The notes: a model not told the origin generated them from the letters alone. 11,300 nt of DNA from Christensenella sp. UBA1782 (GCA_002315475.1 DCGI01000088.1:1-11300); one strand, 5' to 3'; counted from the first letter of the stretch, positions 1 to 8,557 are shown. Numbers and translations: made by a program.

Positions 1-1095
1 AAAAATACAATTATCGACATTTTGAACCGTTTGCAATTAAAAACGGTTGCCGACGGTGACGTTTTGACTACCGCCGTCCCCGCTTTCCGTGAAGATATTT
101 ACGGTATCAACGACTTAACCGAAGAGGTTATTCGTATTTACGGATACGATGCGGTTACGCCGAGAATTTTGAGCGATATGCGTGGCGGCAAGAGCGAAAA
201 GCAACTTCGAAATGACAAAATTAAGAATTTTATGGTGGGCAAAGGTGCTTGCGAAACCTTGTCGTACGCCTTCGTAACCCCGAAAGCGGTGGAATTTTTA
301 GGGTTAAAGGAGGATTCTCCTTATCGTAAAATGATTGCGTTGAGGAATCCGCTCGGTGCCGATATCAGCGTGATGAGAACGACACTGGTGTACAGTTTGT
401 TAAAACTGGTGGAAGGAAACTTCAAGAGAGGCAACAAAGAAGGAAGACTGTTTGAAATGGGTAATACCTATCTTCCGAAGTCCTTGCCCTTGACCGAGCT
501 TCCCGAAGAAAAAGAAAAATTGGCTTTGGCGTTCTACGGCGAAGAAGATTTTTACTCTATGAAAAAGGTCTTGGACGATATGTTCCTTAGCTTTGCCATA
601 CCCGTACGCTACGTTCGTTCCGATTTGGAATTCTTGCATCCCGGCAGAAGTGCCTATATTTTGGACGCCGCCGGTCGTAAAATAGGGTTCGTCGGCGAGA
701 TACATCCCGATGTTGCCGCAAAATTAGACGTAGATAAGCGGATATATGTAGCGGAATTGGACGTCGATTATATTACCGACGTGGGTTTGGATATTAAACC
801 CTTTAAGGCGATAAGCAAATATCAGGCAATGGAGAGAGATTTGGCTTTGGTGGCACCTCTTACCTTACCTGCCGATGAAATTCTCGGAAAAGTACGTGCT
901 TGTTGCAGCGAATTGTTAAAAGATGCTTTCGTATTCGACGTATATACGGGCGGACAAGTGCAAAAAGGCAAGAAGAGTATCGCCGTACATTTGGTTTTCT
1001 CCGACTTGAATACCACCTTGACCGATGACATCGTCAACATTGAAATAGAAAAAGTTTTGGCAGGTTTAGTTGAAAAAGACGTCTTCCTACGGTAA
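1..1095 (+). CDS. pheT: phenylalanyl-tRNA synthetase beta subunit, C-terminal part (5' end outside window)
   Basis: The reading frame is open from base 1 and ends in TAA at 1093-1095, giving the last 364 residues; a full PheT has about 800. PheT pairs with PheS in the alpha2beta2 enzyme that charges tRNA-Phe in the cytoplasm. The visible part starts in the B5 domain, with the typical VPAFREDI and a downstream DLTEEVIRIYGYD stretch (about 80-160). The inactive synthetase-like core of the beta subunit follows. The last 95 or so residues (about 801-1092) form the FDX-ACB anticodon-binding domain, recognisable from SKYQAMERDLALV and the end LAGLVEKDVFLR. A TTG at 22 is only an internal leucine codon, not a start. 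pheS is expected just upstream. No terminator follows, so transcription probably continues into the U32 gene 76 bases on. The family assignment is secure. Confidence 0.96.
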   Translation, partial: KNTIIDILNRLQLKTVADGDVLTTAVPAFREDIYGINDLTEEVIRIYGYDAVTPRILSDMRGGKSEKQLRNDKIKNFMVGKGACETLSYAFVTPKAVEFLGLKEDSPYRKMIALRNPLGADISVMRTTLVYSLLKLVEGNFKRGNKEGRLFEMGNTYLPKSLPLTELPEEKEKLALAFYGEEDFYSMKKVLDDMFLSFAIPVRYVRSDLEFLHPGRSAYILDAAGRKIGFVGEIHPDVAAKLDVDKRIYVAELDVDYITDVGLDIKPFKAISKYQAMERDLALVAPLTLPADEILGKVRACCSELLKDAFVFDVYTGGQVQKGKKSIAVHLVFSDLNTTLTDDIVNIEIEKVLAGLVEKDVFLR

Positions 1096-1171
1096 CTGTT
1101 CTTTGTCGGAAGCGGTGGACTTGGTTCCTTGTTACCACTGGCTGGACGAAACGGGAGATTCTTTATCCAGT

Positions 1172-3397
1172 ATGGAAATATTGGCACCCGCATCCGCAAC
1201 CACCTATAAACAGGCGATTGCGGGGGGTGCCGATGCCATTTACTTCGGGTTCGGGGAGTTTAACGCACGAGCGGGCGCAGAAAACTTTTCCACTCTCGGA
1301 GAAGTGGTATCGTATTGTCATTTTCATGGTGTAAAAGCCTTTTTAACATTGAATATTGCGTTCAAAAATTCCGAATTGACCGAAGTGGAAGAAATTATCA
1401 TGGACGCGGAAAACGCAAAAATAGACGCATTTATCGTCGCCGATCCCACGATCGTACCGATTATTAAAAAATATTCCAAAGCGCAGATTCATGCCAGTAC
1501 GCAAATGGGTATTCATAACGGTTGGGGACTGCGTTTAGCCAAAAAATGGGGGTTTGACAGGGCGGTTATCAGTCGAGAAGTCAATCTTACCGACCTTTCC
1601 GCTATGGGATTATATACGCCGGTTGATTTGGAATTCTTCATTCACGGGGCGTTGTGTATCGGTTTTTCGGGTGCGTGCCTGCTTTCGTCCATGTTGACGG
1701 GAAACAGCGGGAACAGAGGGCGGTGTAATCAGCTTTGCCGAAGGTATTATCGGGCAAAACTGAACGGAAAAGAGGTTACGGCGGGATATTTGCTCAGTGC
1801 CAAAGATATTTGCATGGGGGAAAGAATCAATGCCGTCAGCCATTGTTGCGTGCGTTCGGGAAAAATAGAAGGGCGTCTTCGTCGAGCCGAATACGTGCAA
1901 GGCACGACATCGTATTACAGTGCCATAAAAAAATATATCGACAATCCCGACGGCATCGACGAAAGGGAAGTAAAGGTGCTTTTTAATCGAGGGGACTATA
2001 CGGCGGGATATTTTGACGGCAACGACGTCATTTATCCGTATTCTCCCGCCCATATCGGCATTACGGTCGGAAAAGTGGAGCATTTGTTGAATGCCCATAC
2101 CGCTCTCGTCCGAAGCAATCCGCCTCTAAAGAGGGAAGACGGCTACAAATTGATGCGACGAGACGTGGAAGTATCCGGATGCAGTGCGACGGGTGAAATG
2201 AAAAACGGATACAGTGTGATTCATTGTACCGAAGAAATAAAAATAGGGGATTGCGTCCATTTGACGAGCGACAGCGAACTCCGTAATAGATTGTTGTCGA
2301 AGAAACCGGTCGTAGACATTATACTTTCTCTTAAAATCAACGGGGGCGAAAAACCGTCTTGTTTTTTCCAAAGCGGATACTATTGTATGGACTATACCTT
2401 CGATTTTACCGTTGAAAAAGCCGAAAAACTACCGTTGACGGCGGAAGAAATTAAAAAACAGTTTTCTAAAAACGGCGACAACGAATTCAATATCCGTTTC
2501 GGAAATATCGTAACCCATGACGCCTTTTTGGCGAAATCGCAACTGAATGCCATGCGTCGAAAGATATGCGAGTTGGCATTCGACTACATTTTGGGACAGT
2601 ACGAACGGGAAAAAGCGTCGGAAATTTGCTTAAAAATCGAACCGCAGATAAAAATAGAAGGGGATTATGCCGAAGTCCGAGATGCCTCTTTTCTGCCGAT
2701 TTTGCAAAATTTCGTGAAAAACGTGGTGTATTCTCCCGACGACTTTACCGAAGAAGGTTGTAAAAACTTTGCGGAAGAAGGAAAAAAACAAGGTTTTACC
2801 GTTTTTATTCGTCCTCCCGTCTACGTGTCGCAAAAACTTTTGCCTTTTTTTGAAAAAATCTGTGTATTTTTCGACGGTATACTGTGTAATAATTTCGGCT
2901 TAATCGGATTGGCTAAGGAACGAAATCTTCTTGCGGTAGCCGGTCCGAACCTCAATATCATGAATACGAAAAATCCTTATATCGATGTCTGTAACGACTA
3001 TTTCCTTTCTCCCGAACTCAATCGGAGCGAGATACGGAAATTCGAAAACGGGATTCTTTACACTTACGGAAAGTTACCTTTACTCTATCTTTCCGCTTGC
3101 CTTCGTCACTTAATGGGAATTACTTGTAACACTTGTCGAGGCAAAATCGAACTCTGTGACGAAAAGGGTTCTTATCCGCTTCGCACCATAAAAGTACAAG
3201 GAAAGAATTGTACGCATATCCTCAAAAACGGTATCGTGACGGATATCGGAAATGAGTACAGATATAAGAAATTCTATTTTGATTTTACCGAATCGACTTT
3301 GGCAAAAGCGAAAGAAATCTTGCGTTCGTATTATGCCGGAGAGGAGTATTGTCCGCAAGACAGCAATAAATTACACTTAAAGAGGGGTGTGAAATGA
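1172..3397 (+). CDS. U32-family protein with collagenase-like (DUF3656) middle region, probable RNA hydroxylase (RlhA/TrhP type)
   Basis: The protein has 741 residues from the ATG at 1172. I chose this start because the family typically begins with ELLAPA and this one begins MEILAPA; the frame is open further upstream but runs into pheT. The start has only a poor GGGAG site 14 bases upstream. The N-terminal U32 domain carries the family signature at residues 154-172 (E154, C162, C169) and then NRGRC at 181-185; C162, C169, C185 and C189 are the four cysteines expected to hold an Fe-S cluster. KIEGRLRR (231-238) and FNRG follow, then a DUF3656-like middle and the SQLNAMRRK motif. A second, weaker U32-like half ends with MGITCNTCRGKIELCDEKG. 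Although annotated as peptidases, characterised members hydroxylate RNA: RlhA at 23S C2501 and TrhP at tRNA U34. Length and the DUF3656 region favour RlhA, but the substrate is inference. Its stop overlaps the mutS2 start by 4 bases (ATGA), so the two are probably translationally coupled. Confidence 0.93.
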   Translation: MEILAPASATTYKQAIAGGADAIYFGFGEFNARAGAENFSTLGEVVSYCHFHGVKAFLTLNIAFKNSELTEVEEIIMDAENAKIDAFIVADPTIVPIIKKYSKAQIHASTQMGIHNGWGLRLAKKWGFDRAVISREVNLTDLSAMGLYTPVDLEFFIHGALCIGFSGACLLSSMLTGNSGNRGRCNQLCRRYYRAKLNGKEVTAGYLLSAKDICMGERINAVSHCCVRSGKIEGRLRRAEYVQGTTSYYSAIKKYIDNPDGIDEREVKVLFNRGDYTAGYFDGNDVIYPYSPAHIGITVGKVEHLLNAHTALVRSNPPLKREDGYKLMRRDVEVSGCSATGEMKNGYSVIHCTEEIKIGDCVHLTSDSELRNRLLSKKPVVDIILSLKINGGEKPSCFFQSGYYCMDYTFDFTVEKAEKLPLTAEEIKKQFSKNGDNEFNIRFGNIVTHDAFLAKSQLNAMRRKICELAFDYILGQYEREKASEICLKIEPQIKIEGDYAEVRDASFLPILQNFVKNVVYSPDDFTEEGCKNFAEEGKKQGFTVFIRPPVYVSQKLLPFFEKICVFFDGILCNNFGLIGLAKERNLLAVAGPNLNIMNTKNPYIDVCNDYFLSPELNRSEIRKFENGILYTYGKLPLLYLSACLRHLMGITCNTCRGKIELCDEKGSYPLRTIKVQGKNCTHILKNGIVTDIGNEYRYKKFYFDFTESTLAKAKEILRSYYAGEEYCPQDSNKLHLKRGVK

Positions 3398-5748
3398 TAG
3401 AAAAAACGCTTCGCGCATTGGAATATGCCAAGATTTTGGAAAAAATAGCCGCTTATTCGCATGGCGAAAAAGCCAAAAACAGGATTCTCGGGTTGCGTCC
3501 CATGACTTCTCTGTACGAAATAAACGAAGAACTGGATAAAGTCACCGAAGCCGACAAAATTTTATTCGAACACGCCGTCAGTCCTTCCGTTTCGATGGAC
3601 GATATTACCGACGTTTTGGAAAGTGCCAAAGTGTTGAGTATGCTGACCATGGCGGAAATTTTGAAAGTCGGTCGGGTTTTGCGGATTTCAAGGGATTTAC
3701 AAACGCAACTTTTGAGAGTCCCCGATGATTCCGTTACGCTAATAAAGGATATGGCGAGGACGATTTTCACCGATAAACGTTTGGAAGACGATATAGACAA
3801 AGCCATTCTTTCGGAAACCGAAATGAACGACAACGCCTCAAGCGATCTAAGAAACATTCGACAAAAAATCAAAAAGACGGGAGAAAGTATAAAAGCTAAA
3901 CTGTATAATTATGTCAATTCTCCTACCTACGCCAAGTATATTCAAGATAATATCGTCACCATACGGGAAGACCGTTACGTCGTACCGTTAAAATCGGAAT
4001 GTAAGGGAGCCATACCGGGACTTATTCACGACCAGTCGTCTTCGGGGGCGACCTTGTATGTGGAACCTTTCGTCATCGTGGAGATGAATAACGAATTAAA
4101 ACAGCTCCTTTTGGAAGAACAAGCCGAAATCAATCGTATTTTACGGGCTTTTACCACGAGAATCGGTCAAGAGGCGGATTCTATCGGGTATACGTTCGAG
4201 GTGGTGACGGAATTGGATATTCTTTTTGCCAAAGCCACCTACGGAAACGTAATAAAAGGGGTTCGTCCCGTCTTAAACGACAGAGGTTTTGTCGATATTC
4301 GAAACGGCAGACACCCGTTGATACCCGCCGAAAGGGTGGTAGCCAACAGTATTTCGCTCGGTGGTGAATATTCCATGCTATTGATTACCGGCCCCAATAC
4401 CGGCGGAAAAACCGTTTGTTTGAAGCTTATCGGGTTGTTGGTATTGATGGGAAAAACGGGGCTTTTCGTGCCTGCTTTGTCGGCGGATTTAGCCAATTTC
4501 GATGCCGTTTATTCCGACATCGGCGACGAACAGAGCATCGAACAGAATCTCAGTACGTTTTCTTCGCACATGACCAACGTTATCCGCATTTTGGACGAAC
4601 TTGCCCCCAACAGTTTGGTGCTTTTGGACGAGCTCGGGGCGGGAACCGATCCTACCGAAGGAGCAAGTATCGCATTAAGTATCGCGTCCCATATACTGTC
4701 CGTCGGGGCAAAGTCGGTGATTACCACGCACTATAACGAGTTTAAGGAGTACGCCATTACCACAAACGGGGTGGAAAACGCTTCGATGGATTTCGATCCG
4801 TCAACCTATTCGCCGACGTATAAACTCATTATCGGTACCCCCGGTGCTTCCAACGCTTTGTTTATCGCCGAGCGGTTGGGACTGAAAAAAGAAATCGTCG
4901 AACGAGCGAAACTGGGCGTCAGTACGAGCAAACGACAGTTTGAAGAGGTGATTCTTTCCCTTGAAAAGATCAAAAAAGAGGCGGAACAAAACCTTGCCGA
5001 CGCCGAAAAAGCCAAAAAGGATGCGGAAGAAATCCGCAAGGAAGCCGAGCAAGAGCGAGAAAAACTCTTTTTACAACGAGAACGGCTGAATTTGAGCGTC
5101 AAAAAAGAAACCAAAAGACTGGTGGAAGAGGCGATGAGCGAAGCCACCGACATTATCGAAGAATTGCGTGAACTTTTGAACAATCCCACCGAAGCCGGTG
5201 TGTTTCGTGCGCAAAAACTTCGGAAATCTTTGCAAAGTTTTATCGTCGACGAAGAAAACGAGTTTCAGGGCATGGCGGAAGAAGAGGAAGGAGAAATCGT
5301 CAAAGGGGACAGAGTATTGGTCAAGTCGCTGAATTCGGAAGGAGAGGTAGTGGAAACAAACGCAGCCAAAAAGGAAGCGAAAGTGCGTTTGGGAAGAATC
5401 GTCTCTACGTTTTCACTTCAAAACCTGCAACGGCTGAAAAAATCGGAAAAAAAGACGAAAAAAATACCTCCGAAACCCACCGTTGTGCCTTTTTATAACG
5501 AAGCTTGTTCTCCCGTGCTCAATATTATAGGCAAAACTTCGGCGGAAGCTATCCGAGAAGTGGAATTTTTTATCGATAAATGTTTGCGAGCAAGACTGCA
5601 CGAAGTGCAAATCATACACGGATACGGAGAAGGAATCTTGCGAAGAACCGTTCAGGAGTACCTGAAAACAAGAGCCGAAGTGGAAAGTTTTCGACTCGGA
5701 AACTTTAACGAGGGCGGAAAGGGGGTTACTTTTGCGTATCTTCGTTGA
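3394..5748 (+). CDS. mutS2: MutS2 ATPase with C-terminal Smr domain
   Basis: At 784 residues it matches the usual MutS2 length (about 785 in Bacillus subtilis). The N-terminal half is the MutS-type core and clamp. The ATPase follows, with Walker A TGPNTGGKT at 332-340, Walker B LLDELGAGTD at 410-419 (D412, E413) and the switch histidine in ITTH (H446). GTPGASNA lies at 481-488. A long charged coiled coil spans about 515-597, then a KOW-like basic segment (about 632-683) and a C-terminal Smr domain (about 709-784) with HGYGEG at 742-747. MutS2 lacks the mismatch-binding domain of MutS. In B. subtilis it binds collided ribosomes and helps rescue them, while in Helicobacter it suppresses recombination. 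The LDLR motif that normally opens the Smr domain reads LNIIG here (709-713). The ATG at 3394 overlaps the U32 stop and has a good site (AGAGGGGTG, 3381-3389) 4 bases away. Confidence 0.96.
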   Translation: MIEKTLRALEYAKILEKIAAYSHGEKAKNRILGLRPMTSLYEINEELDKVTEADKILFEHAVSPSVSMDDITDVLESAKVLSMLTMAEILKVGRVLRISRDLQTQLLRVPDDSVTLIKDMARTIFTDKRLEDDIDKAILSETEMNDNASSDLRNIRQKIKKTGESIKAKLYNYVNSPTYAKYIQDNIVTIREDRYVVPLKSECKGAIPGLIHDQSSSGATLYVEPFVIVEMNNELKQLLLEEQAEINRILRAFTTRIGQEADSIGYTFEVVTELDILFAKATYGNVIKGVRPVLNDRGFVDIRNGRHPLIPAERVVANSISLGGEYSMLLITGPNTGGKTVCLKLIGLLVLMGKTGLFVPALSADLANFDAVYSDIGDEQSIEQNLSTFSSHMTNVIRILDELAPNSLVLLDELGAGTDPTEGASIALSIASHILSVGAKSVITTHYNEFKEYAITTNGVENASMDFDPSTYSPTYKLIIGTPGASNALFIAERLGLKKEIVERAKLGVSTSKRQFEEVILSLEKIKKEAEQNLADAEKAKKDAEEIRKEAEQEREKLFLQRERLNLSVKKETKRLVEEAMSEATDIIEELRELLNNPTEAGVFRAQKLRKSLQSFIVDEENEFQGMAEEEEGEIVKGDRVLVKSLNSEGEVVETNAAKKEAKVRLGRIVSTFSLQNLQRLKKSEKKTKKIPPKPTVVPFYNEACSPVLNIIGKTSAEAIREVEFFIDKCLRARLHEVQIIHGYGEGILRRTVQEYLKTRAEVESFRLGNFNEGGKGVTFAYLR
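5718..5725 (+). promoter_or_regulatory. ribosome binding site that decides the TTG start at 5732
   Basis: AAAGGGGG, followed by T, differs by one base from the consensus AAAGGAGGT and stands 6 bases before TTG 5732. It lies inside the last codons of mutS2. No ATG occurs in frame near the beginning of the downstream gene. The next candidate, TTG 5798, has AGG directly against it and a poorer site, and it would remove the conserved-looking N-terminus. The site therefore supports the 5732 start. Confidence 0.7.
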
Positions 5749-6211
5749 GTATGCCTTAGAACGAAAAATCGAGGAGAAAAAAGGAAAATTCGAAAGGTTG
5801 CAGATCATAGGACTTATCTTGAAGATAACGGCGATACTGTCCTTTCTTCTCTTGTTTGTAAGCAAGTGGTACGCTTTTGTTCCGGCAGGCATCCTCTTGG
5901 CGGATATACCGGTCGAAATCCTGAAAAGTAAAAGTCTGTACACAGTCACCTACCGCTGGGAAAACCATGTTTTTACCGTCAAAAAGACGGCGTTAAGCGG
6001 AAAACAAACCGTACTCGAGAGGTTGACGGCGGAGGAAATAGAAAAGACGGAATATGACGTAATTTCACCTTCGGGGGTAAAATACTATTCCGAAGACGAG
6101 AAAACGGAAGATAAACCGATACGAATCGTCGGGAAAGGTCGAGATTTTACCGTTCTCGGTGATTTATACTTATATGCAATACTGGAAAATGCAAGGAAGC
6201 AGGAAAAATGA
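5732..6211 (+). CDS. small membrane protein of unknown function (DUF6106-like)
   Basis: The protein has 159 residues from a TTG start that overlaps the end of mutS2 by 17 bases and is backed by a strong ribosome binding site. It opens with a short charged amphipathic stretch (MRIFVEYALERK). A clear membrane helix follows at about 23-43 and a second, shorter hydrophobic segment at about 47-62. The remaining 95 or so residues are soluble and rich in beta-forming and charged residues. The plan of a short N-terminus starting xxIFVEY, two helices and a basic cytoplasmic domain resembles the clostridial DUF6106 family, which has no known function as far as I know; I recognise this by pattern only. 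No signal peptide or catalytic motif is visible. The gene ends in an ATGA overlap with the cysteine desulfurase gene, so it is embedded in the operon and probably translated in step with its neighbours. An integral membrane location is likely; function is unknown. Confidence 0.8.
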   Translation: MRIFVEYALERKIEEKKGKFERLQIIGLILKITAILSFLLLFVSKWYAFVPAGILLADIPVEILKSKSLYTVTYRWENHVFTVKKTALSGKQTVLERLTAEEIEKTEYDVISPSGVKYYSEDEKTEDKPIRIVGKGRDFTVLGDLYLYAILENARKQEK

Positions 6212-7332
6212 TATTTTTAGATAACGCCGGAACCACTCCGGTACTGGAAGAATGTAAGAAAATCGTGGACAGATGCTTAACGGAGGACTTTTTTAATCCC
6301 TCCGCTTTGTACGCTCCGTCTATCGAGGTTTCCCGCAAGATTAAGGAAGCAAGGGAAAGCGTTTTGAGTGATTTGCGAGGGGCGGGTAATCTGCTTTTTA
6401 CCGCAAGCGGCTCGGAAAGCGATAATACCGCCTTATTCTGCACCAAGAAAGCCAACGGAAGCCGAATTATCGTCTCTAAGAACGAACATCCCGCCGTCTT
6501 AAATTGTGCGCAAGAACTGAAACAAAGAGGTTTTGACGTCGTATTTTGCGAAGTGGACGGTTGCGGAAGGGTTTTGGAAGATTCATTCCGTAATTTGATG
6601 ACGGAAAACACTTCTTTGGTGTCAATCATGCACGTGAATAACGAAACGGGGGCAATCAACGACGTAAAAAATCTCTGCAGAATCGCCAAAGAGATCAATC
6701 CGTCCGTCATTTTTCACTCGGACGGCGTGCAGGCGGTGGGAAAAATTAAAGTCAATCTCACCGACTTAAACGTAGACCTATACTCGATTGGTGGGCATAA
6801 AATCCATGCGCCGAAAGGAATCGCCGGACTTTATATAAAGAAAGGGGTGACGATTCGTCCTTATATCTTCGGCGGCGGACAGGAAGGAGGACTCCGTTCT
6901 TCCACCGAAAACGTAGGGGGAATCCTGTCTTTTGCCTATGCCGTTCGGGAAGCGGTGCGATGCCAAAAAGAAAGTGCCGAAAGGATAGGATTGCTTCGAA
7001 AAAGCATTATCGACGAACTCGGAGAAGGTTTTTTGGCGGTGGACGGCGAAAAGCAGTCCCCCTATATTTTGTGTCTTGCCATGAAGTTCGTAAGGGGAGA
7101 AGTCATGCTGCACTCTTTGGAAAAATACGGCATTTATATCGGTACGGGAAGTGCTTGTTCGAGCAAGAAAAGTCATAAAAATTTACCGACGATACTGGGA
7201 TTGACGCCGGAATATGAAAATGGCATTATTCGTGTCAGTTTTAACCGTTTTACTTCGGAAAATGATATTGAGTGTTTCAAAAAAGCGCTTAAATCGGAAT
7301 ATAATACCTTATTAAAATACGTGAGAGGATAA
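6208..7332 (+). CDS. cysteine desulfurase (NifS/IscS family), likely sulfur donor to ThiI
   Basis: This PLP enzyme of 374 residues takes sulfur from cysteine as a protein persulfide and releases alanine. The fold-type I motifs are in order: MIFLDNAGTTP at the start, SGSESDN, H94 in NEHPAV (stacks on PLP), N145 and E146 in VNNETG, D172 and Q175 in HSDGVQAVG, the PLP lysine K198 in GGHKIHAPKG, and the catalytic C317 in GTGSACSSK. The SACSS loop marks a NifS/IscS-type enzyme rather than SufS. The start overlaps the previous stop (ATGA), with AAGGAA 9 bases upstream. thiI follows after only 5 bases. In Bacillus subtilis the same pairing is NifZ with ThiI, where the desulfurase is dedicated to 4-thiouridine synthesis. 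I infer the same role here from adjacency, and because no IscU, SufB or NifU gene lies in the window. A more general Fe-S role, for example supplying MiaB or the U32 protein, cannot be excluded. Confidence 0.95.
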   Translation: MIFLDNAGTTPVLEECKKIVDRCLTEDFFNPSALYAPSIEVSRKIKEARESVLSDLRGAGNLLFTASGSESDNTALFCTKKANGSRIIVSKNEHPAVLNCAQELKQRGFDVVFCEVDGCGRVLEDSFRNLMTENTSLVSIMHVNNETGAINDVKNLCRIAKEINPSVIFHSDGVQAVGKIKVNLTDLNVDLYSIGGHKIHAPKGIAGLYIKKGVTIRPYIFGGGQEGGLRSSTENVGGILSFAYAVREAVRCQKESAERIGLLRKSIIDELGEGFLAVDGEKQSPYILCLAMKFVRGEVMLHSLEKYGIYIGTGSACSSKKSHKNLPTILGLTPEYENGIIRVSFNRFTSENDIECFKKALKSEYNTLLKYVRG

Positions 7333-7337
7333 CTGTT

Positions 7338-8495
7338 ATGGAAAAAATCATTATGGTACGCGTGGGAGAACTGTTCTTAAAAGGTAACAACAGAAAGTAC
7401 TTCGTTACGCTCTTGGATAAGAATATTTTGGCGGCGTTAAACGGCTTGGAATTCCGCTTCCACAGTACGCAAAATCGTATGTATGTCGAAAAATACGAGG
7501 AGGACGACGAAGGCGAAATTTTACGCCGTCTCCAATGCGTGTTTGGCGTATCGAGTTTGTCGCCCGCATGGAAGGTGGAAAGCGATTTTGAAAAAATACG
7601 GATGCTCTGCGACGAGATTTCACCGAAAAAAGGACAGTTTCGTGTGACGGTCAACCGTGCCGATAAGAGAATTCAAAAGAAATCGATGGAAATAGCCGCC
7701 GATATCGGAGGATATATGTTATCGAAGTCGCCGGAACGGAAAGTCAATCTGTTTACCTATGACTTTGACGTCAACGTCGATATGCGTGAGGACGGTTTTT
7801 CCTACGTTTTCTACGAAAAAATTGTGGCTTCGGGCGGTTTGCCCGTCGGATGCGGGGGAAACGGAATGTTGCTTTTGTCGGGAGGCATCGACAGTCCCGT
7901 TGCTGCCTATTGCATGGCGAAAAGAGGGGTGAAAATCTACGCCGTACACTTCCATAGCTTTCCGTATACGAGCGAGCTTGCCAAAGAGAAAGTCATCAAC
8001 CTCGCCAAAATCTTGGTGCCCTATTGCGGGGAAATCGAACTGTCCGTCGTACCGTTTACCGATATTCAGTACGCTATCAAAGAAAACTGTCCCATCGAAT
8101 ACATGATTACCATTATGCGGCGTTTTATGATGAAAATCTCTCAAAAACTTGCCGAAAGCAAGAATTGCGGTGCCATTTTGACGGGGGAGAGTCTGGGACA
8201 AGTGGCAAGTCAAACAATGGAAAGTATACAAGTCACCAATTCCGTCGTAACTTTGCCCGTTTTTCGTCCGCTTATCGGAATGGATAAAACGGAAATCATC
8301 GAGATTGCCCGAAAAATCGGCACGTTCGATACCAGTATTCTGCCGTATGAGGATTGTTGTACCGTCTTTTTGCCGAAAAATCCCGTAATAAAACCCTCGA
8401 TTGAGAAAGCCGTCGAATATGAAAATCGTATTCCGAACGGTGCCGAGCTAATAGAAAACGCCATTCGCAACGTGGAAGTTTTACAAATACGATAA
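7338..8495 (+). CDS. thiI: tRNA 4-thiouridine synthase ThiI (short form without rhodanese domain)
   Basis: The protein has 385 residues. ThiI adenylates U8 of tRNA and replaces its oxygen with sulfur to give s4U, a near-UV sensor; in some bacteria it also supplies sulfur for thiazole synthesis. The N-terminus (MVRVGELFLKGNNRK) matches the ferredoxin-like domain. A THUMP RNA-binding domain follows (about 60-165), then the PP-loop ATPase with SGGIDS at 181-186. TGESLGQVASQT lies at 282-293 and LPYEDCCTVF at 335-344, where C340 and C341 include the active-site cysteine. Escherichia coli ThiI (482 residues) carries a C-terminal rhodanese domain with a second cysteine; this protein stops before it, as in Bacillus. 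The ATG has GAGAGGAT 7 bases upstream and starts 5 bases after the desulfurase stop, fitting direct sulfur hand-over between the two products. It is the last gene of the run, and a hairpin follows its TAA. Confidence 0.96.
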   Translation: MEKIIMVRVGELFLKGNNRKYFVTLLDKNILAALNGLEFRFHSTQNRMYVEKYEEDDEGEILRRLQCVFGVSSLSPAWKVESDFEKIRMLCDEISPKKGQFRVTVNRADKRIQKKSMEIAADIGGYMLSKSPERKVNLFTYDFDVNVDMREDGFSYVFYEKIVASGGLPVGCGGNGMLLLSGGIDSPVAAYCMAKRGVKIYAVHFHSFPYTSELAKEKVINLAKILVPYCGEIELSVVPFTDIQYAIKENCPIEYMITIMRRFMMKISQKLAESKNCGAILTGESLGQVASQTMESIQVTNSVVTLPVFRPLIGMDKTEIIEIARKIGTFDTSILPYEDCCTVFLPKNPVIKPSIEKAVEYENRIPNGAELIENAIRNVEVLQIR

Positions 8496-8499
8496 AGGG

Positions 8500-8528
8500 A
8501 AAGGGTGCCGAAAAACGGCACTCTTTCT
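8500..8528. terminator. hairpin terminator between convergent thiI and the penicillin-binding protein gene
   Basis: AAAGGGTGCCG (8500-8510) pairs with CGGCACTCTTT (8516-8526) around a loop of five A. This gives an 11-bp stem with one G-T wobble. The T-rich 3' flank is short on both strands (CTCTTTCT on +, CCCTTTCCCTTT on -), so it could work in both directions at modest strength. It starts 4 bases after the thiI stop codon. It lies about 30 bases beyond the stop of the opposing gene, in the 62-base gap 8496-8557. I see nothing else in that gap. Confidence 0.75.
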
Positions 8529-8557
8529 ATAAGGGGACGACACCAAGAACAAGAAGT

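Noticed and set aside
1111..1143. Imperfect hairpin in the pheT-U32 gap (AGCGGTGG with CCACTGGCT)
   Set aside because: The stem has a bulge and a wobble, and no T-run follows, so it does not qualify as a terminator. It could be chance pairing.
1070..1171. Upstream extension of the U32 gene to a TTG at 1070
   Set aside because: It would overlap pheT by 26 bases and add 34 residues unlike the family. The family normally starts with the equivalent of MEILAPA at 1172.
6147..6710. 187-residue open frame on the - strand
   Set aside because: It is antisense to the well-supported cysteine desulfurase gene and crosses the operon junction. No motif is visible.
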